Shown here: piece after piece, positions 15,578-23,569 of the stretch
Layout of the letters: the number at the start of each line of letters is the position of its first letter
Numbering within the stretch: position 1 is the first letter of the stretch
NCBI GenBank assembly: GCA_013360585.1
Contig: JABWBH010000049.1
Span: 1 to 32,497, forward strand
Reading direction: 5' to 3'
Source: Phycisphaerae bacterium
GTDB taxonomy: Bacteria > Planctomycetota > Phycisphaerae > UBA1845
DNA length: 32,497 nt
Made by a program: the position numbers and the translations under genes
Notes under the pieces: model-generated
Database searches by the model: none
What the model saw: only the letters and a program-made list of their open reading frames with translations
What the model was told of the DNA's origin: nothing

Positions 15578-17158
15578 TCAGGGGGCGGCGGGCGAACCCT
15601 CGCGAACCAAAGCGGGCGCAATCTCTGATCCGGTGTCCCCACTTGTGCGTTGCGCATTGACAAAGTAGACCGGCCGGTCCGCGGCCCGACGCCGAACGTT
15701 CTCCCACGCCTCCACCGCATCCGTGCCGATGATGTCCACGTCCGCACGAGGCGTGTCCACCAGTTTCCCGTACCACAACGCCCGGGATTGCGACCACGGT
15801 GCGCAAATGACGCTGCCGGGTGGCAGCTCGTTCAGCCGCACGGCGCGCAAAAAGGTGTCCGCGTGAAAAGTGCTGTGATTGTGGCGCATCAAAGCGCCGC
15901 CGACCACGCACACCGCAATGACCGCACACGCCTCGACCGCCGCAAGCCGAAGCCAGCTTCGCGCGCCAGGCGCTACCCAATTCAACGCTCGCCCGCCCAG
16001 CTCCGACGCTCCCCCCAGAAACGCCAGCGATCCGGGCAGGATCAACGTCAACAAATCCGCCGCCGTGTCATGTACCCGGTACTCAAGGACGAACGCCAGC
16101 GTTCCCGCCACGAACCCCACCACGCCGATCGCCGCCGACCGGCTTCTTCGCCACAGCACGTACATCCCCCAACCTGATACGACAGCGACCCCCGCCGCAA
16201 TCAGATCATTCCGCAAGCCGCACTGCGCCAGCACCCACCTCAGCTTGCTGCGCATCTGAAAAAAATCCGCCCCGCGAAGCCGGGCGAACATCTCACCCGT
16301 CATCACCCAGCGCACCTGCGACATTCGGTCCTGCGGAAATCCGCTTTCTTCCCCCGCTGACCGCTGCGCCTCCGCCATCTCCACCGGACACCGGTACGGC
16401 ACGTGCGGCCCGAGCCGCTCCCACGTCAGCATCGCCGTCAAAACCGTCGGCACGGCTCCCGCCAACACAACGAGGATCGCACGACCCGCGAACCGACCCG
16501 CCGTCAATTCCCGACCCCGTCCGCTTCGTTTCTTACGCCACGTGGCCAACGCCCAACCCGCCAGCAGCCACGGCGCGATCAGCATCAGGGAAAGCCGCTG
16601 CGCCGCCGCAAACCCGAAAAGCGCCGCCGCCGCCGCGCCGCGCCACCAACCACCTCCCTGCTCGTCGCGGATCAGCAGGTACAACGCTGCGATCGTCAGG
16701 CACGCGCCCGGTGCATACACCTCGGGCACGACCGTGTTGCACCAGACCCACGGATGCTGACTCAGGAGCAGCACCCCCCCCGCCGCCACCCAGGTCGGCA
16801 CGCCGACCGCGAGGCAGGCGCGCAGCAGAAGCACGAGCGCCCCGGTCATACTCAGCGCGCACGCGACGCTCACCGCCCGTGCCGGCGTCATCACCGGCTC
16901 AGCCGCTCTGCAAATCACCCACCCGATCGCCGTGTACCCGGCGTACCCGGGCGGGTGCGCCAGTCCGAACGTCGCACAAGCTGTCTGAAGGTCGCCGGAG
17001 TCATATGAACACACGCCGGGGGGGAGACGAAAACAGGCTGGAACGAAGATCACGATCCCGATCAGCAGCGGCAGAACTCGCCCCGCCCGGCGATGATCGC
17101 CAGAGCGGTCAGAATCAGGCCGAAAGACTCCGGTTTGTCCGGGCGATGCGGTCGGCAT
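15578..17158 (-). CDS. DUF2723 family polytopic membrane protein
   Basis: Membrane protein of 526 residues with about ten hydrophobic helices in the first 430 residues and a soluble C-terminal part. The early loop YDSGDLQTACATFGLAHPPG is the hallmark of DUF2723, a GT-C-like family with an acidic residue after helix 1. Members are linked to envelope glycosylation; the substrate is not known here. ATG 17158 starts just after the rdgB stop (17179). The frame is open to a GTG at 17221, which would overlap rdgB by 43 bases. No clear ribosome site precedes 17158, so coupling to rdgB translation is likely. It is the last gene of the maf-rph-lipoprotein-rdgB run. Confidence 0.85.
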   Translation of the reverse strand: MPTASPGQTGVFRPDSDRSGDHRRAGRVLPLLIGIVIFVPACFRLPPGVCSYDSGDLQTACATFGLAHPPGYAGYTAIGWVICRAAEPVMTPARAVSVACALSMTGALVLLLRACLAVGVPTWVAAGGVLLLSQHPWVWCNTVVPEVYAPGACLTIAALYLLIRDEQGGGWWRGAAAAALFGFAAAQRLSLMLIAPWLLAGWALATWRKKRSGRGRELTAGRFAGRAILVVLAGAVPTVLTAMLTWERLGPHVPYRCPVEMAEAQRSAGEESGFPQDRMSQVRWVMTGEMFARLRGADFFQMRSKLRWVLAQCGLRNDLIAAGVAVVSGWGMYVLWRRSRSAAIGVVGFVAGTLAFVLEYRVHDTAADLLTLILPGSLAFLGGASELGGRALNWVAPGARSWLRLAAVEACAVIAVCVVGGALMRHNHSTFHADTFLRAVRLNELPPGSVICAPWSQSRALWYGKLVDTPRADVDIIGTDAVEAWENVRRRAADRPVYFVNAQRTSGDTGSEIAPALVREGSPAAP

Positions 17159-17178
17159 GATCGATAAGTATACGATCG

Positions 17179-17784
17179 TCAGGAGCCTTCGGCGCTGATC
17201 AACGCCTTGATGTGCGGGCACAGCTTCCGCAACGCCTGCCCGCGGTGGGACAGGGCGTTCTTAAGCTCAGGAGGCATCTCCGCAGTGGTGCATCCGTAGT
17301 CGTCCACCCAGAACAGCGGGTCATATCCGAAGCCGTTGCTCCCGCGCGGGGCGTCGATGATCCGCCCTTCGATCGTTCCGGCTTCGATCCTGACGCATCC
17401 GTCCGGTGTCGCCAGCGCCGCGGCGCACCGGAACCGCGCGGTCCGACGCTCCGGCTCAACCCCGGACAGCGCCGCCAGAAGTTTCGCGTTGTTGGCCGCG
17501 TCGTCTTTCGGTTCGCCCGCATACCGCGCCGAGAGCACGCCCGGCGCTCCCCCCAGCGCGTCGACTTCAAGCCCGGAGTCGTCCGCCACCGTCGGCAGAC
17601 CCGTCTTCCCGGCGTAGTATTGCGCTTTCAGCCCGGCGTTGCCTGCAAACGTCGACTCGGTTTCTTCCGGTTCGCGGATCCCCGGAAAAGCCTCCAGCGC
17701 GACGCTTTCCACCGCCAGCCCCGTCAAAATCTGCCGGAACTCGCGCAGCTTCCCGGCGTTTGTCGTCGCCAGCAGAATGCGCAT
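17179..17784 (-). CDS. rdgB: dITP/XTP pyrophosphatase (RdgB/HAM1)
   Basis: House-cleaning nucleoside triphosphatase that hydrolyses dITP, XTP and ITP to the monophosphate and pyrophosphate, keeping deaminated purines out of DNA and RNA. The 201 residues show ATTNAGKLREF at the N-terminus, the metal-binding VADDSGLEVDALGGAPGV, GSNGFGYDPLFW and SHRGQALRKL, all in family order. The start is ATG 17784, sharing one base with the TGA of the upstream lipoprotein gene. A GTG one codon earlier is an alternative. Association with rph is conserved across many bacteria. Confidence 0.96.
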   Translation of the reverse strand: MRILLATTNAGKLREFRQILTGLAVESVALEAFPGIREPEETESTFAGNAGLKAQYYAGKTGLPTVADDSGLEVDALGGAPGVLSARYAGEPKDDAANNAKLLAALSGVEPERRTARFRCAAALATPDGCVRIEAGTIEGRIIDAPRGSNGFGYDPLFWVDDYGCTTAEMPPELKNALSHRGQALRKLCPHIKALISAEGS

Positions 17785-18662
17785 CACGACCCCGCGGACC
17801 CCGGCGCTGCGGCGCGGGTCGGGCTGAACTCCGCGTCCCTCCCGATCTGCGCGTCTTCATGTCCTGGCACGATCATCAGTTGTGACGGGACCGGCACACG
17901 CTTGCCGTCGTCGATGACGAACACCTTCGCGCCGTTAATGTAGTTGTACCGCAGCAACTCATCCTCCTGAAGTCGGCGCACACGCTCACCGTAAATGAGC
18001 TTTCCCGCGGATAGCCGGACATCTTGCTCGTCGAACTGCCCCACCGTCACCATGCTGCTCACGGTGGCGTGGTGATAGAACGCCTCGTACCCGCGCCGCC
18101 GCAGCTCCTCGCACCACTTGGACGCCGCTTCCTTGTACTCATCCACCACGTGCGCCTCGAACACCGCCACCTGAAGCGTGTAAGGCCCCTCCGACCGCGA
18201 CAACGCCCACGCCGGATCCCCGACGTCCGGCATCGGCTTGCGCGCCCGCGTCGCCATCGCAAAAAAGTTTGATCCGTCCTCCTCTCGCAGAAACCGGATC
18301 ATCCGCAGGTCGGCATCCATCTTCGCCGGAAACTGACGGCGCCCGGTCCGCGGGTCCGTCCGGGCAGGGTAGCTTCCGTAATAAATCCGCGAGACGCCGT
18401 CCGGATCATGCGTGACTTGCACCAGCTTGCCGTTGATGCCCGGCGTGCGTCGCAACCGGCCGGCGATCCGCTCGGCCTCCCGCTGTGAACCTTCTCCCGG
18501 CGCGACTTCCAACGCCAGAATCGTCCAGGTCACTTCTCCCGTGGCGCCGTGCCCGACAATCCCGCCGGACCCCGGCGACGAAGCACATCCTCCGGCCGCG
18601 GTCATCCCTAGCGCCGCCGCGGCAAAGATAGCCCCGAAAATTCCTGAAGTTCTTGGGTTCAT
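17784..18662 (-). CDS. Lipoprotein with SPOR-like repeats
   Basis: Predicted lipoprotein of 292 residues. The N-terminal hydrophobic segment ends in TAAGGC, a usable lipobox. Two similar alpha/beta segments (about 43-125 and 160-215) each begin with a strand such as WTILALEV or YTLQVAVFEA, continue with a helix rich in E, R and A, and return with strands of the SRIYYGSY type. This is the general plan of SPOR peptidoglycan-binding domains. The match is visual and divergent. It lies between rph and rdgB, touching rdgB by one base. A role at the cell wall or division site would be inference. Confidence 0.8.
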   Translation of the reverse strand: MNPRTSGIFGAIFAAAALGMTAAGGCASSPGSGGIVGHGATGEVTWTILALEVAPGEGSQREAERIAGRLRRTPGINGKLVQVTHDPDGVSRIYYGSYPARTDPRTGRRQFPAKMDADLRMIRFLREEDGSNFFAMATRARKPMPDVGDPAWALSRSEGPYTLQVAVFEAHVVDEYKEAASKWCEELRRRGYEAFYHHATVSSMVTVGQFDEQDVRLSAGKLIYGERVRRLQEDELLRYNYINGAKVFVIDDGKRVPVPSQLMIVPGHEDAQIGRDAEFSPTRAAAPGSAGS

Positions 18663-18689
18663 CGGTGCATCGCCGTCACGATCTCAGCC

Positions 18690-19421
18690 TCAACGCCCGG
18701 TCCCGGTCCGCTTCCGCAACGCCTTCTCCTGTGCGGAAAGCAGTTGAGCGCAACCCTTCCGGCCCAGCTTCAGCAGCCGATCCAGCTCCACCTGCGAAAA
18801 CGTCCCGCGCTCCCCGGTCCCCTGAACCTCGACGTACCTTCCGGATGACGTCATCACCAGGTTCATGTCCACCTCGGCGCGAACATCTTCCTCATAATTC
18901 AAGTCCAGCAACGCCCGTCCGTCCACCAGCCCAACGCTGACGGCCGCCACCGCCTCACGGATCGGCGACGCCGCCACCCACCCCTTCCGCCGCGCGGCGC
19001 CCACCGCATCCGCCAGCGCCACGTAAGCCCCGGTGATCGCCGCCGTCCGCGTGCCGCCGTCCGCCTGAAGCACGTCACAATCGATCAGGATCGAATTCTC
19101 TCCCAGCGCCTCCAGGTCCACCACCGCCCGCAGGGATCGCCCTACCAGGCGTTGAATCTCCTGGGTCCGCCCATCAACTTTGCCCCGGTTGCGGGATTTT
19201 CGCGTCGGCGTCGCGCCGGGCAGCATGTCGTATTCCGCCGTCACCCACCCGCTGCCCTTCCCCTTCCGCCAGTCCGGAACGGAGCACTCCCAGACCGCGG
19301 TGCAAAGCACATGCGTGTCCCCGGCGCGAATCAACACCGACCCCGCCGCATTCCGGGTGAACCCGCGAACGATTTCGACCTTGCGGATCTCGTCGCCGCG
19401 CCGCCCGTCGTTTCGCGCCAT
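18690..19421 (-). CDS. rph: Ribonuclease PH
   Basis: Phosphorolytic 3' exoribonuclease that trims tRNA 3' ends and releases nucleoside diphosphates. The 243 residues are full length. The sequence begins with [19 protein letters not shown], then [18 protein letters not shown], the phosphate-binding [15 protein letters not shown] and the catalytic region [19 protein letters not shown]. The family-typical ending [18 protein letters not shown] follows. Nothing important is missing. The ATG overlaps the maf stop by one base (TGATG), so the two are co-translated. Confidence 0.97.
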   Translation of the reverse strand: MARNDGRRGDEIRKVEIVRGFTRNAAGSVLIRAGDTHVLCTAVWECSVPDWRKGKGSGWVTAEYDMLPGATPTRKSRNRGKVDGRTQEIQRLVGRSLRAVVDLEALGENSILIDCDVLQADGGTRTAAITGAYVALADAVGAARRKGWVAASPIREAVAAVSVGLVDGRALLDLNYEEDVRAEVDMNLVMTSSGRYVEVQGTGERGTFSQVELDRLLKLGRKGCAQLLSAQEKALRKRTGTGR

Positions 19422-20017
19422 CAGTCGTCCCCTCTGCCGGCGTTCTCAAACGCCTTCAGCATCGTTCGCAGCAATTCCACCGAAAGCCCCACCACGTTCG
19501 AGAAACTGCCCTCGATCCGCTCCACGAAGGCGTCGCCGTGGTCCTGGATGCCGTATGCCCCTGCCTTGCCGACCCAGGCTTCGCTGTCGAGGTAGGACTC
19601 GATCTCGTCAGACCGCAGCGGACGCATCACCACGGCTGTCGTGTCGACGCGCGTGTCCCTCCGTCCGGTCCGGGCGTCGAGTAGCGTCATGCCGGTATGC
19701 ACCTCGTGGCGAGTACCGCTCAAGGCCTGGAGGATCCGGCGCGCGTCCGCCCGGTCCGACGGTTTCCCGAAGACCTCGCCGTCCTTCGCCGCCACCGTGT
19801 CCGCCGCAAGAATCAATCCCTCCCGGACGCTCGCCCCCACCGCCTCCGCCTTGAAAACGCTCAGTGCTTGAGCAAGCTCGGCGGGCGACATCGGGCGCGC
19901 AAACCCGAGCGGCTCCTCGATCGGCGACGGCACGACTCGGAATTGAAATCCCAGCTCCCTGAGGATCTGTGCCCGCCGCGGACTTCCCGACGCCAGAATC
20001 AGCTCGTGCTCCGCCAC
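19421..20017 (-). CDS. maf: Maf-type nucleotide pyrophosphatase
   Basis: Maf/HAM1-superfamily pyrophosphatase of 198 residues that removes non-canonical or surplus pyrimidine nucleoside triphosphates and has been tied to septum control. It shows [17 protein letters not shown] at the N-terminus, the catalytic [16 protein letters not shown], and [22 protein letters not shown] near the C-terminus, which best fits the dTTP/UTP-specific branch. It is the first gene of the compact minus-strand run maf-rph-lipoprotein-rdgB-DUF2723. Confidence 0.95.
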   Translation of the reverse strand: MAEHELILASGSPRRAQILRELGFQFRVVPSPIEEPLGFARPMSPAELAQALSVFKAEAVGASVREGLILAADTVAAKDGEVFGKPSDRADARRILQALSGTRHEVHTGMTLLDARTGRRDTRVDTTAVVMRPLRSDEIESYLDSEAWVGKAGAYGIQDHGDAFVERIEGSFSNVVGLSVELLRTMLKAFENAGRGDD

Positions 20018-20089
20018 ACTGCGCCCCGTCCCGCTTTCACACCGAAATCCAGCGCTCTGAGTCGAAAGGTTGTTGAATGAATACGGATC

Positions 20090-20106
20090 GCGGACCTCCG
20101 GTCCGC
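20090..20106 (-). terminator. Hairpin downstream of the Clp_N gene
   Basis: GCGGACC (20090-20096) pairs perfectly with GGTCCGC (20100-20106) around a TCC loop, about 80 bases after the stop of the Clp_N-repeat gene and upstream of maf. No T-run follows on the minus strand, so intrinsic termination is uncertain. Confidence 0.3.
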
Positions 20107-20187
20107 CGCGCCGGACGCAATACCAGCGCCAACTCGAGCGCGGCGATCCTCCAACGTCCCGCCGGGATCGTGGCAGTGAAGACGTGG

Positions 20188-20910
20188 CTACTCCGCGCCG
20201 TTCGACGCCAGCAGACGCTCGCGCACCCAGTCCGGAGTCACGCCCTTTTCCCGAAGCAGAGTCGCCACCGTCGTCCCCTCATCCCGGATCAGCGCCAGCA
20301 GAAGGTGAATCTGCTCGATTTCACCGGCCCCAAGCCGGTTTGCGGAGTCCACCGCCAGAATCAGCGTGTGCCAGAATTTTGGCGACCGGAACGCCTTCGC
20401 CAGTTCGGCCTGGTGCATCCACTCAAAGTGCCCGTGCCGCGAATGCACCAGGTCGTGTGACGGATCGATCTCCGATCGCAGGGCCGCGAGGGTCTTCTCC
20501 CGCAGCGAGTCGATCCGCACCCCCTGCGCCCGGAGAATCCGCGACGGCAGGCTGTCTTCCTGCGCCAGCAGCCCCAGCGTAATGTGTTCGGTTCCGACGT
20601 ACCTGTGTCCGAACTTGCGGGCCTCGTCGATGGCGCGAGCAATGACTTCCTTGGTTTCCTGGGTTTGCGTCCTCGCACCGATGCGTCCGCTCGCCGCCTC
20701 GCCCTCGCCCATCTCGGAACGTACCTGGGAGCGGACCTTCTCCAGGTCCACGTCGAAAAGGCGCAGCGTCTCGGTCGCCACCGACTTCCCCTCGGCGATC
20801 AAACCCAGCATGATATGTCCCGGCGCAAGATACGTGTGCCTCAGCTTCCCGGCTTCAAGATTCGCCAGCGCCAACGCATGCCGCGCCCGATCCGAAAATC
20901 GCTCGTTCAT
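20188..20910 (-). CDS. Stand-alone Clp_N-repeat protein without ATPase
   Basis: Protein of 240 residues made of Clp N-terminal repeats only. Repeat 1 is at about 4-60 (FSDRARHALALANLEA, HTYLAPGHIMLGLI); repeat 2 at about 83-145 (EVIARAIDEARKFGHRYVG, EHITLGLLAQEDSLPSRIL). A third related segment is at about 175-235 (LILAVDSANRLGAGE, QIHLLLALIRDEGTTVATLL). In ClpC this domain binds substrates and adaptors. Here there is no Walker motif, so it cannot unfold proteins itself and may deliver or compete for substrates (inference). ATG 20910 has AAGGAG 9 bases upstream. The frame is open to 20943. Confidence 0.9.
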   Translation of the reverse strand: MNERFSDRARHALALANLEAGKLRHTYLAPGHIMLGLIAEGKSVATETLRLFDVDLEKVRSQVRSEMGEGEAASGRIGARTQTQETKEVIARAIDEARKFGHRYVGTEHITLGLLAQEDSLPSRILRAQGVRIDSLREKTLAALRSEIDPSHDLVHSRHGHFEWMHQAELAKAFRSPKFWHTLILAVDSANRLGAGEIEQIHLLLALIRDEGTTVATLLREKGVTPDWVRERLLASNGAE

Positions 20911-21062
20911 GAAGACCCGCTCCTTCCCGTCGTCGTCCGTCACGCAGACTCTGCTCCGTGGTTCCGAGACGTACCTCGGAAACTTCCCCGGAGCGCGACG
21001 GACCTCGGTTCCCTTATGAGGTTACGCGGCTTCTGTCAACAAACGAAGGTCGGCCCGCCGGT

Positions 21063-21905
21063 TCAGCCAGGCAGGTGAGGAGTGCAAGCCCGCGGGGGTT
21101 CACCGGTGGGGAGTTGAATACGGAAAGTCGTCCCCTCGCCCTTGCGGCTCTCCACCGTCAACGATCCCTCGCTCTCCTCGATCAGCAGCTTGCAGAGCGC
21201 AAGACCGATCCCCCCGCAGCGCAGTCGAGAACCCTCGGGACCGGAAGTGCGCCGGCTCGACCGGAACGGGTCGAAAAGCGACTCCATCTCGCTCGGTTCG
21301 ATCCCGACCCCGGTGTCGCTGATGCTGATGACCGCTCGATCCCCGCTCGTGGCGCCGTGAATCCGCAACCGACCCTCGCCGACCTGAGCGATCGCCGCGC
21401 GGGCGTTCAGAATCAGGTTGAACAAAATCTGCTGAAACGAATGCGGATCGACCCACGCCGCAAGATCCTCGGGAACCTCAAGAGTGACACGGATCCGGTC
21501 CTTCGCCAGATCGCGCCCGAGTGCGTCGATCGCCGTCTGCACTGCCGCTTTCACAAAGACCGCTGCCGGCGCCGGAGCCTCATTCCGGGCCGCCAGGTTC
21601 AGGATACGCTCGGATAGCGCCACCAGCGTCTCGGCGTTCGACGCGATGATCCGCAGCGCCTTTTCGGTATACGCCGGATCCTTCAAATCCAGCGCGGACT
21701 TGGACAGGTTCAGGATCGGGGTGATGAGGTTGTTGAATTCGTGGGCCCAGATCGTCGCCGCGCTGCCGATCGCGGAGAACTGCATCGCCTGCCGGGTCTC
21801 GGCGCGCAGTCGATGAAACCGCTCCTCGAGACGCTCGAATTGCTCCTCGATGAGGCTGACAACGTCCGCTTCGCCGCCCGGGTGCGCCGGAAAAGGCCCG
21901 CTCAT
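21063..21905 (-). CDS. Soluble sensor histidine kinase
   Basis: Cytoplasmic histidine kinase of 280 residues without transmembrane helices or a recognisable sensor domain. A charged coiled coil at about 17-40 (EEQFERLEERFHRLRAETRQ) leads into the phospho-acceptor helix with His55 in IWAHEFNNLITP. The ATPase domain follows with N-box ILFNLILNARAAI, G1 SDTGVGIEPSE and G2 GGIGLALCKLL. It should autophosphorylate His55 and pass phosphate to an unlinked response regulator, since none is adjacent. ATG 21905 follows GGGGGACAGG closely; the frame is open to 22004. The coiled coil may receive signals from a partner protein (inference). Confidence 0.9.
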   Translation of the reverse strand: MSGPFPAHPGGEADVVSLIEEQFERLEERFHRLRAETRQAMQFSAIGSAATIWAHEFNNLITPILNLSKSALDLKDPAYTEKALRIIASNAETLVALSERILNLAARNEAPAPAAVFVKAAVQTAIDALGRDLAKDRIRVTLEVPEDLAAWVDPHSFQQILFNLILNARAAIAQVGEGRLRIHGATSGDRAVISISDTGVGIEPSEMESLFDPFRSSRRTSGPEGSRLRCGGIGLALCKLLIEESEGSLTVESRKGEGTTFRIQLPTGEPPRACTPHLPG

Positions 21906-22090
21906 CCTGTCCCCCTTGCCGCCGCTCGCCCAGGTGTCGAAACGAAACCCGCGTACCCACGGCTGCATCTGGTCATATCGGCGCGAGCCTCGGGCTTCCT
22001 GCATGTGTTAACTGAGGAAATCAAAATCCAAGAGAACACGGTTAGCTTGGTGAAGGAGATTCCGGGTAAAAAGCGACCACCCGACGAGTC

Positions 22091-22142
22091 CGTGGGCTCC
22101 CCCGGCGTCCAGCTCCCCCAATTGGACGCCTTATCCCACGGC
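22091..22142 (-). ncRNA. Two-tier hairpin, candidate structured RNA or leader element
   Basis: The outer arms CCGTGGG (22091-22097) and CCCACGG (22136-22142) enclose a perfect inner 8-bp stem GGCGTCCA (22104-22111)/TGGACGCC (22123-22130). On the minus strand both the inner loop and one internal-loop side carry GGGGGAGC, a repeated accessible motif. It lies about 190 bases upstream of the histidine kinase start. The type is a candidate only; I do not recognise a known riboswitch. Confidence 0.4.
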
Positions 22143-22220
22143 CTCGCCGGGCGGTTCGCACCTTGCAGGCGAAGTCGATTCCTTCCCCCCGGAAGTTCCC
22201 TAGTGTCTCAGGCAGTCTGA

Positions 22221-22380
22221 ATACTTGGCACAAATCGTACCAGAAAGAAAATTAAGCTATATTACGTCTTATAACCACAATAATATAAATTTAATTGACT
22301 AAAATAAATTATATTTTATCATGCAGCGTCGTTTATTGCCCACTAAATCGGTTGTTGTGGGTAATATTACTCGATCATTA
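22221..22380. other. AT-rich island
   Basis: About 160 bases composed largely of A and T (for example ataatataaatttaattgac at 22279-22298) inside otherwise G+C-rich DNA. Such a sharp change suggests a promoter or protein-binding region, an origin-like unwinding element or recently acquired DNA. I found no promoter there with a good -35/-10 pair on either strand. Confidence 0.6.
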
Positions 22381-22396
22381 CTCGTCATTTACCCAC
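22357..22396 (-). terminator. Inverted repeat directly after the stop of the secreted helical protein gene
   Basis: GTGGGTAA (22357-22364) and TTACCCAC (22389-22396) form an 8-bp perfect repeat with a 24-base loop, starting one base after the TGA of the minus-strand gene. The position suits a terminator or 3' stabiliser, but the stem is short for the loop and no T-run follows. Confidence 0.3.
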
Positions 22397-22397
22397 C

Positions 22398-23432
22398 TCA
22401 TCGCATCGACGGGGTAACCAGGGGATCGACGAGGGGTATTGCGATCTCTTCCCCTTCCGTGATTCTTACCGCCAAGGCATCTTTCCGCTGCTGATACCAG
22501 ACTTGAGTAGCCTCGGTAGCCTTGTCTGAAACAGACGACTGCCACTCGGCAGTTACTCGCAGCCGGAACAGCGCCACGGCTCGCAAGGCCAGACTGGATT
22601 CCGCGCCCGAAAACCACGAGGGAGCCTCCTCTTCAAGTCGATTCAGCAATCCCAGCGCCGCGGCATACCCACCCCGATGCGCCAGCAACTCACATCGCTT
22701 CAACCGCAGGTACAACCCGGTGACGCGCCGGGTTGCCTCTGGCTCCGACCACGCCAGCGGCAGGCTGTCCATCACAGACAGGTCTTCGGGCGTCAGTAAC
22801 GCAAGCTGCGCGGACCAGATCAGCGCCGCATCGCTCAGACCCAGGTCATCGGATTCGCTAAGCACACCCAGCCGCGCCAGCAGCCCCTTGATCGTTTCGA
22901 TCGAGGGCGGGTCATCGCTGGCGCAGGCAAGGTAAGTTTCAGCCAAGGTCTCCAGATTCTTCGCGACTCGTCGCAGATCGGCGTCGGCATCCTGCCCCCC
23001 CTCGCCGGATTGATTCAATTCGGTCAAAGCGTTCTGAATGAGGGCTAGCGCCTCCTCAGCCGCTTTCCGCAGTTCCGCCCGATCCCCCGCGGGCGCAACT
23101 CCGAGGAAAAGCTTTGTCGCGGCTTCAGCCGCCTGATGCGCCAGCACAAGATTCGCCGCGGCCACGGAAGCCCGGCGCCTCATCACCGGATCGCCGTTTT
23201 CCACGCTGTCCCGGCGAAGCCCCTGAATCCGGGTTGCAACCTCTTCCGGACTTGGTTTTCCCGCACCCTCTGACGGAACGCGCTTCAGCACCAGCGCCGC
23301 TGAGATGTCCTGCAAGCGGGTCGCCGAACCCGGAGGCGCGACAGGCAAAACATCCTGAGCGAAGCCTGAAGCGACGACAGGAGCCAGCAACATGAAGAAC
23401 GCCATCATCATCGTGTTTCCGCTTTGAATCAT
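22398..23432 (-). CDS. Secreted alpha-helical protein of unknown function
   Basis: Exported protein of 344 residues with a signal peptide (MMMAFFMLLAPVVASGFA, then QDV). The mature part is almost entirely helical and rich in A, L, E and R, with loosely TPR-like helix pairs (GYAALGLLNRLEEEAPSW-like spacing near residues 270-310). I recognise no catalytic motif. It may be a periplasmic scaffold or binding protein. ATG 23432 is preferred because it starts the signal peptide; the frame is open to 23450. It is divergent from the membrane histidine kinase at 23570, so the 137-bp gap must hold promoters for both and the pair may be functionally linked (inference). Confidence 0.75.
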   Translation of the reverse strand: MIQSGNTMMMAFFMLLAPVVASGFAQDVLPVAPPGSATRLQDISAALVLKRVPSEGAGKPSPEEVATRIQGLRRDSVENGDPVMRRRASVAAANLVLAHQAAEAATKLFLGVAPAGDRAELRKAAEEALALIQNALTELNQSGEGGQDADADLRRVAKNLETLAETYLACASDDPPSIETIKGLLARLGVLSESDDLGLSDAALIWSAQLALLTPEDLSVMDSLPLAWSEPEATRRVTGLYLRLKRCELLAHRGGYAAALGLLNRLEEEAPSWFSGAESSLALRAVALFRLRVTAEWQSSVSDKATEATQVWYQQRKDALAVRITEGEEIAIPLVDPLVTPSMR

Positions 23433-23569
23433 AAGGGTTCCCGATCCCACCCATCCCGGTGCTTTCGGAAAAATAAGGCATCACCGCCCAGTGAGAAAGC
23501 GCGGTCACAGGGCAGAAGAGGCCGACCCTGCCCCTCAACATGGCGCCGGATTCAGGGTAAAGTCGCGCC

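Larger units (their letters stand above)
21906..22397. other. Long structured intergenic region upstream of the soluble histidine kinase
   Basis: About 490 bases with no convincing gene. It contains a two-tier hairpin (22091-22142), an AT-rich island (22221-22380) and an inverted repeat at the end of the next minus-strand gene (22357-22396). Because the kinase gene starts at 21905, the hairpin would lie in its 5' leader or in a separate minus-strand RNA. Confidence 0.6.

Noticed and set aside
22226-22241. TGGCAC as -24 element of a sigma-54 promoter
   Set aside because: The -12 position reads GTACC instead of TTGCA/T, so the key GC is missing at the right spacing.
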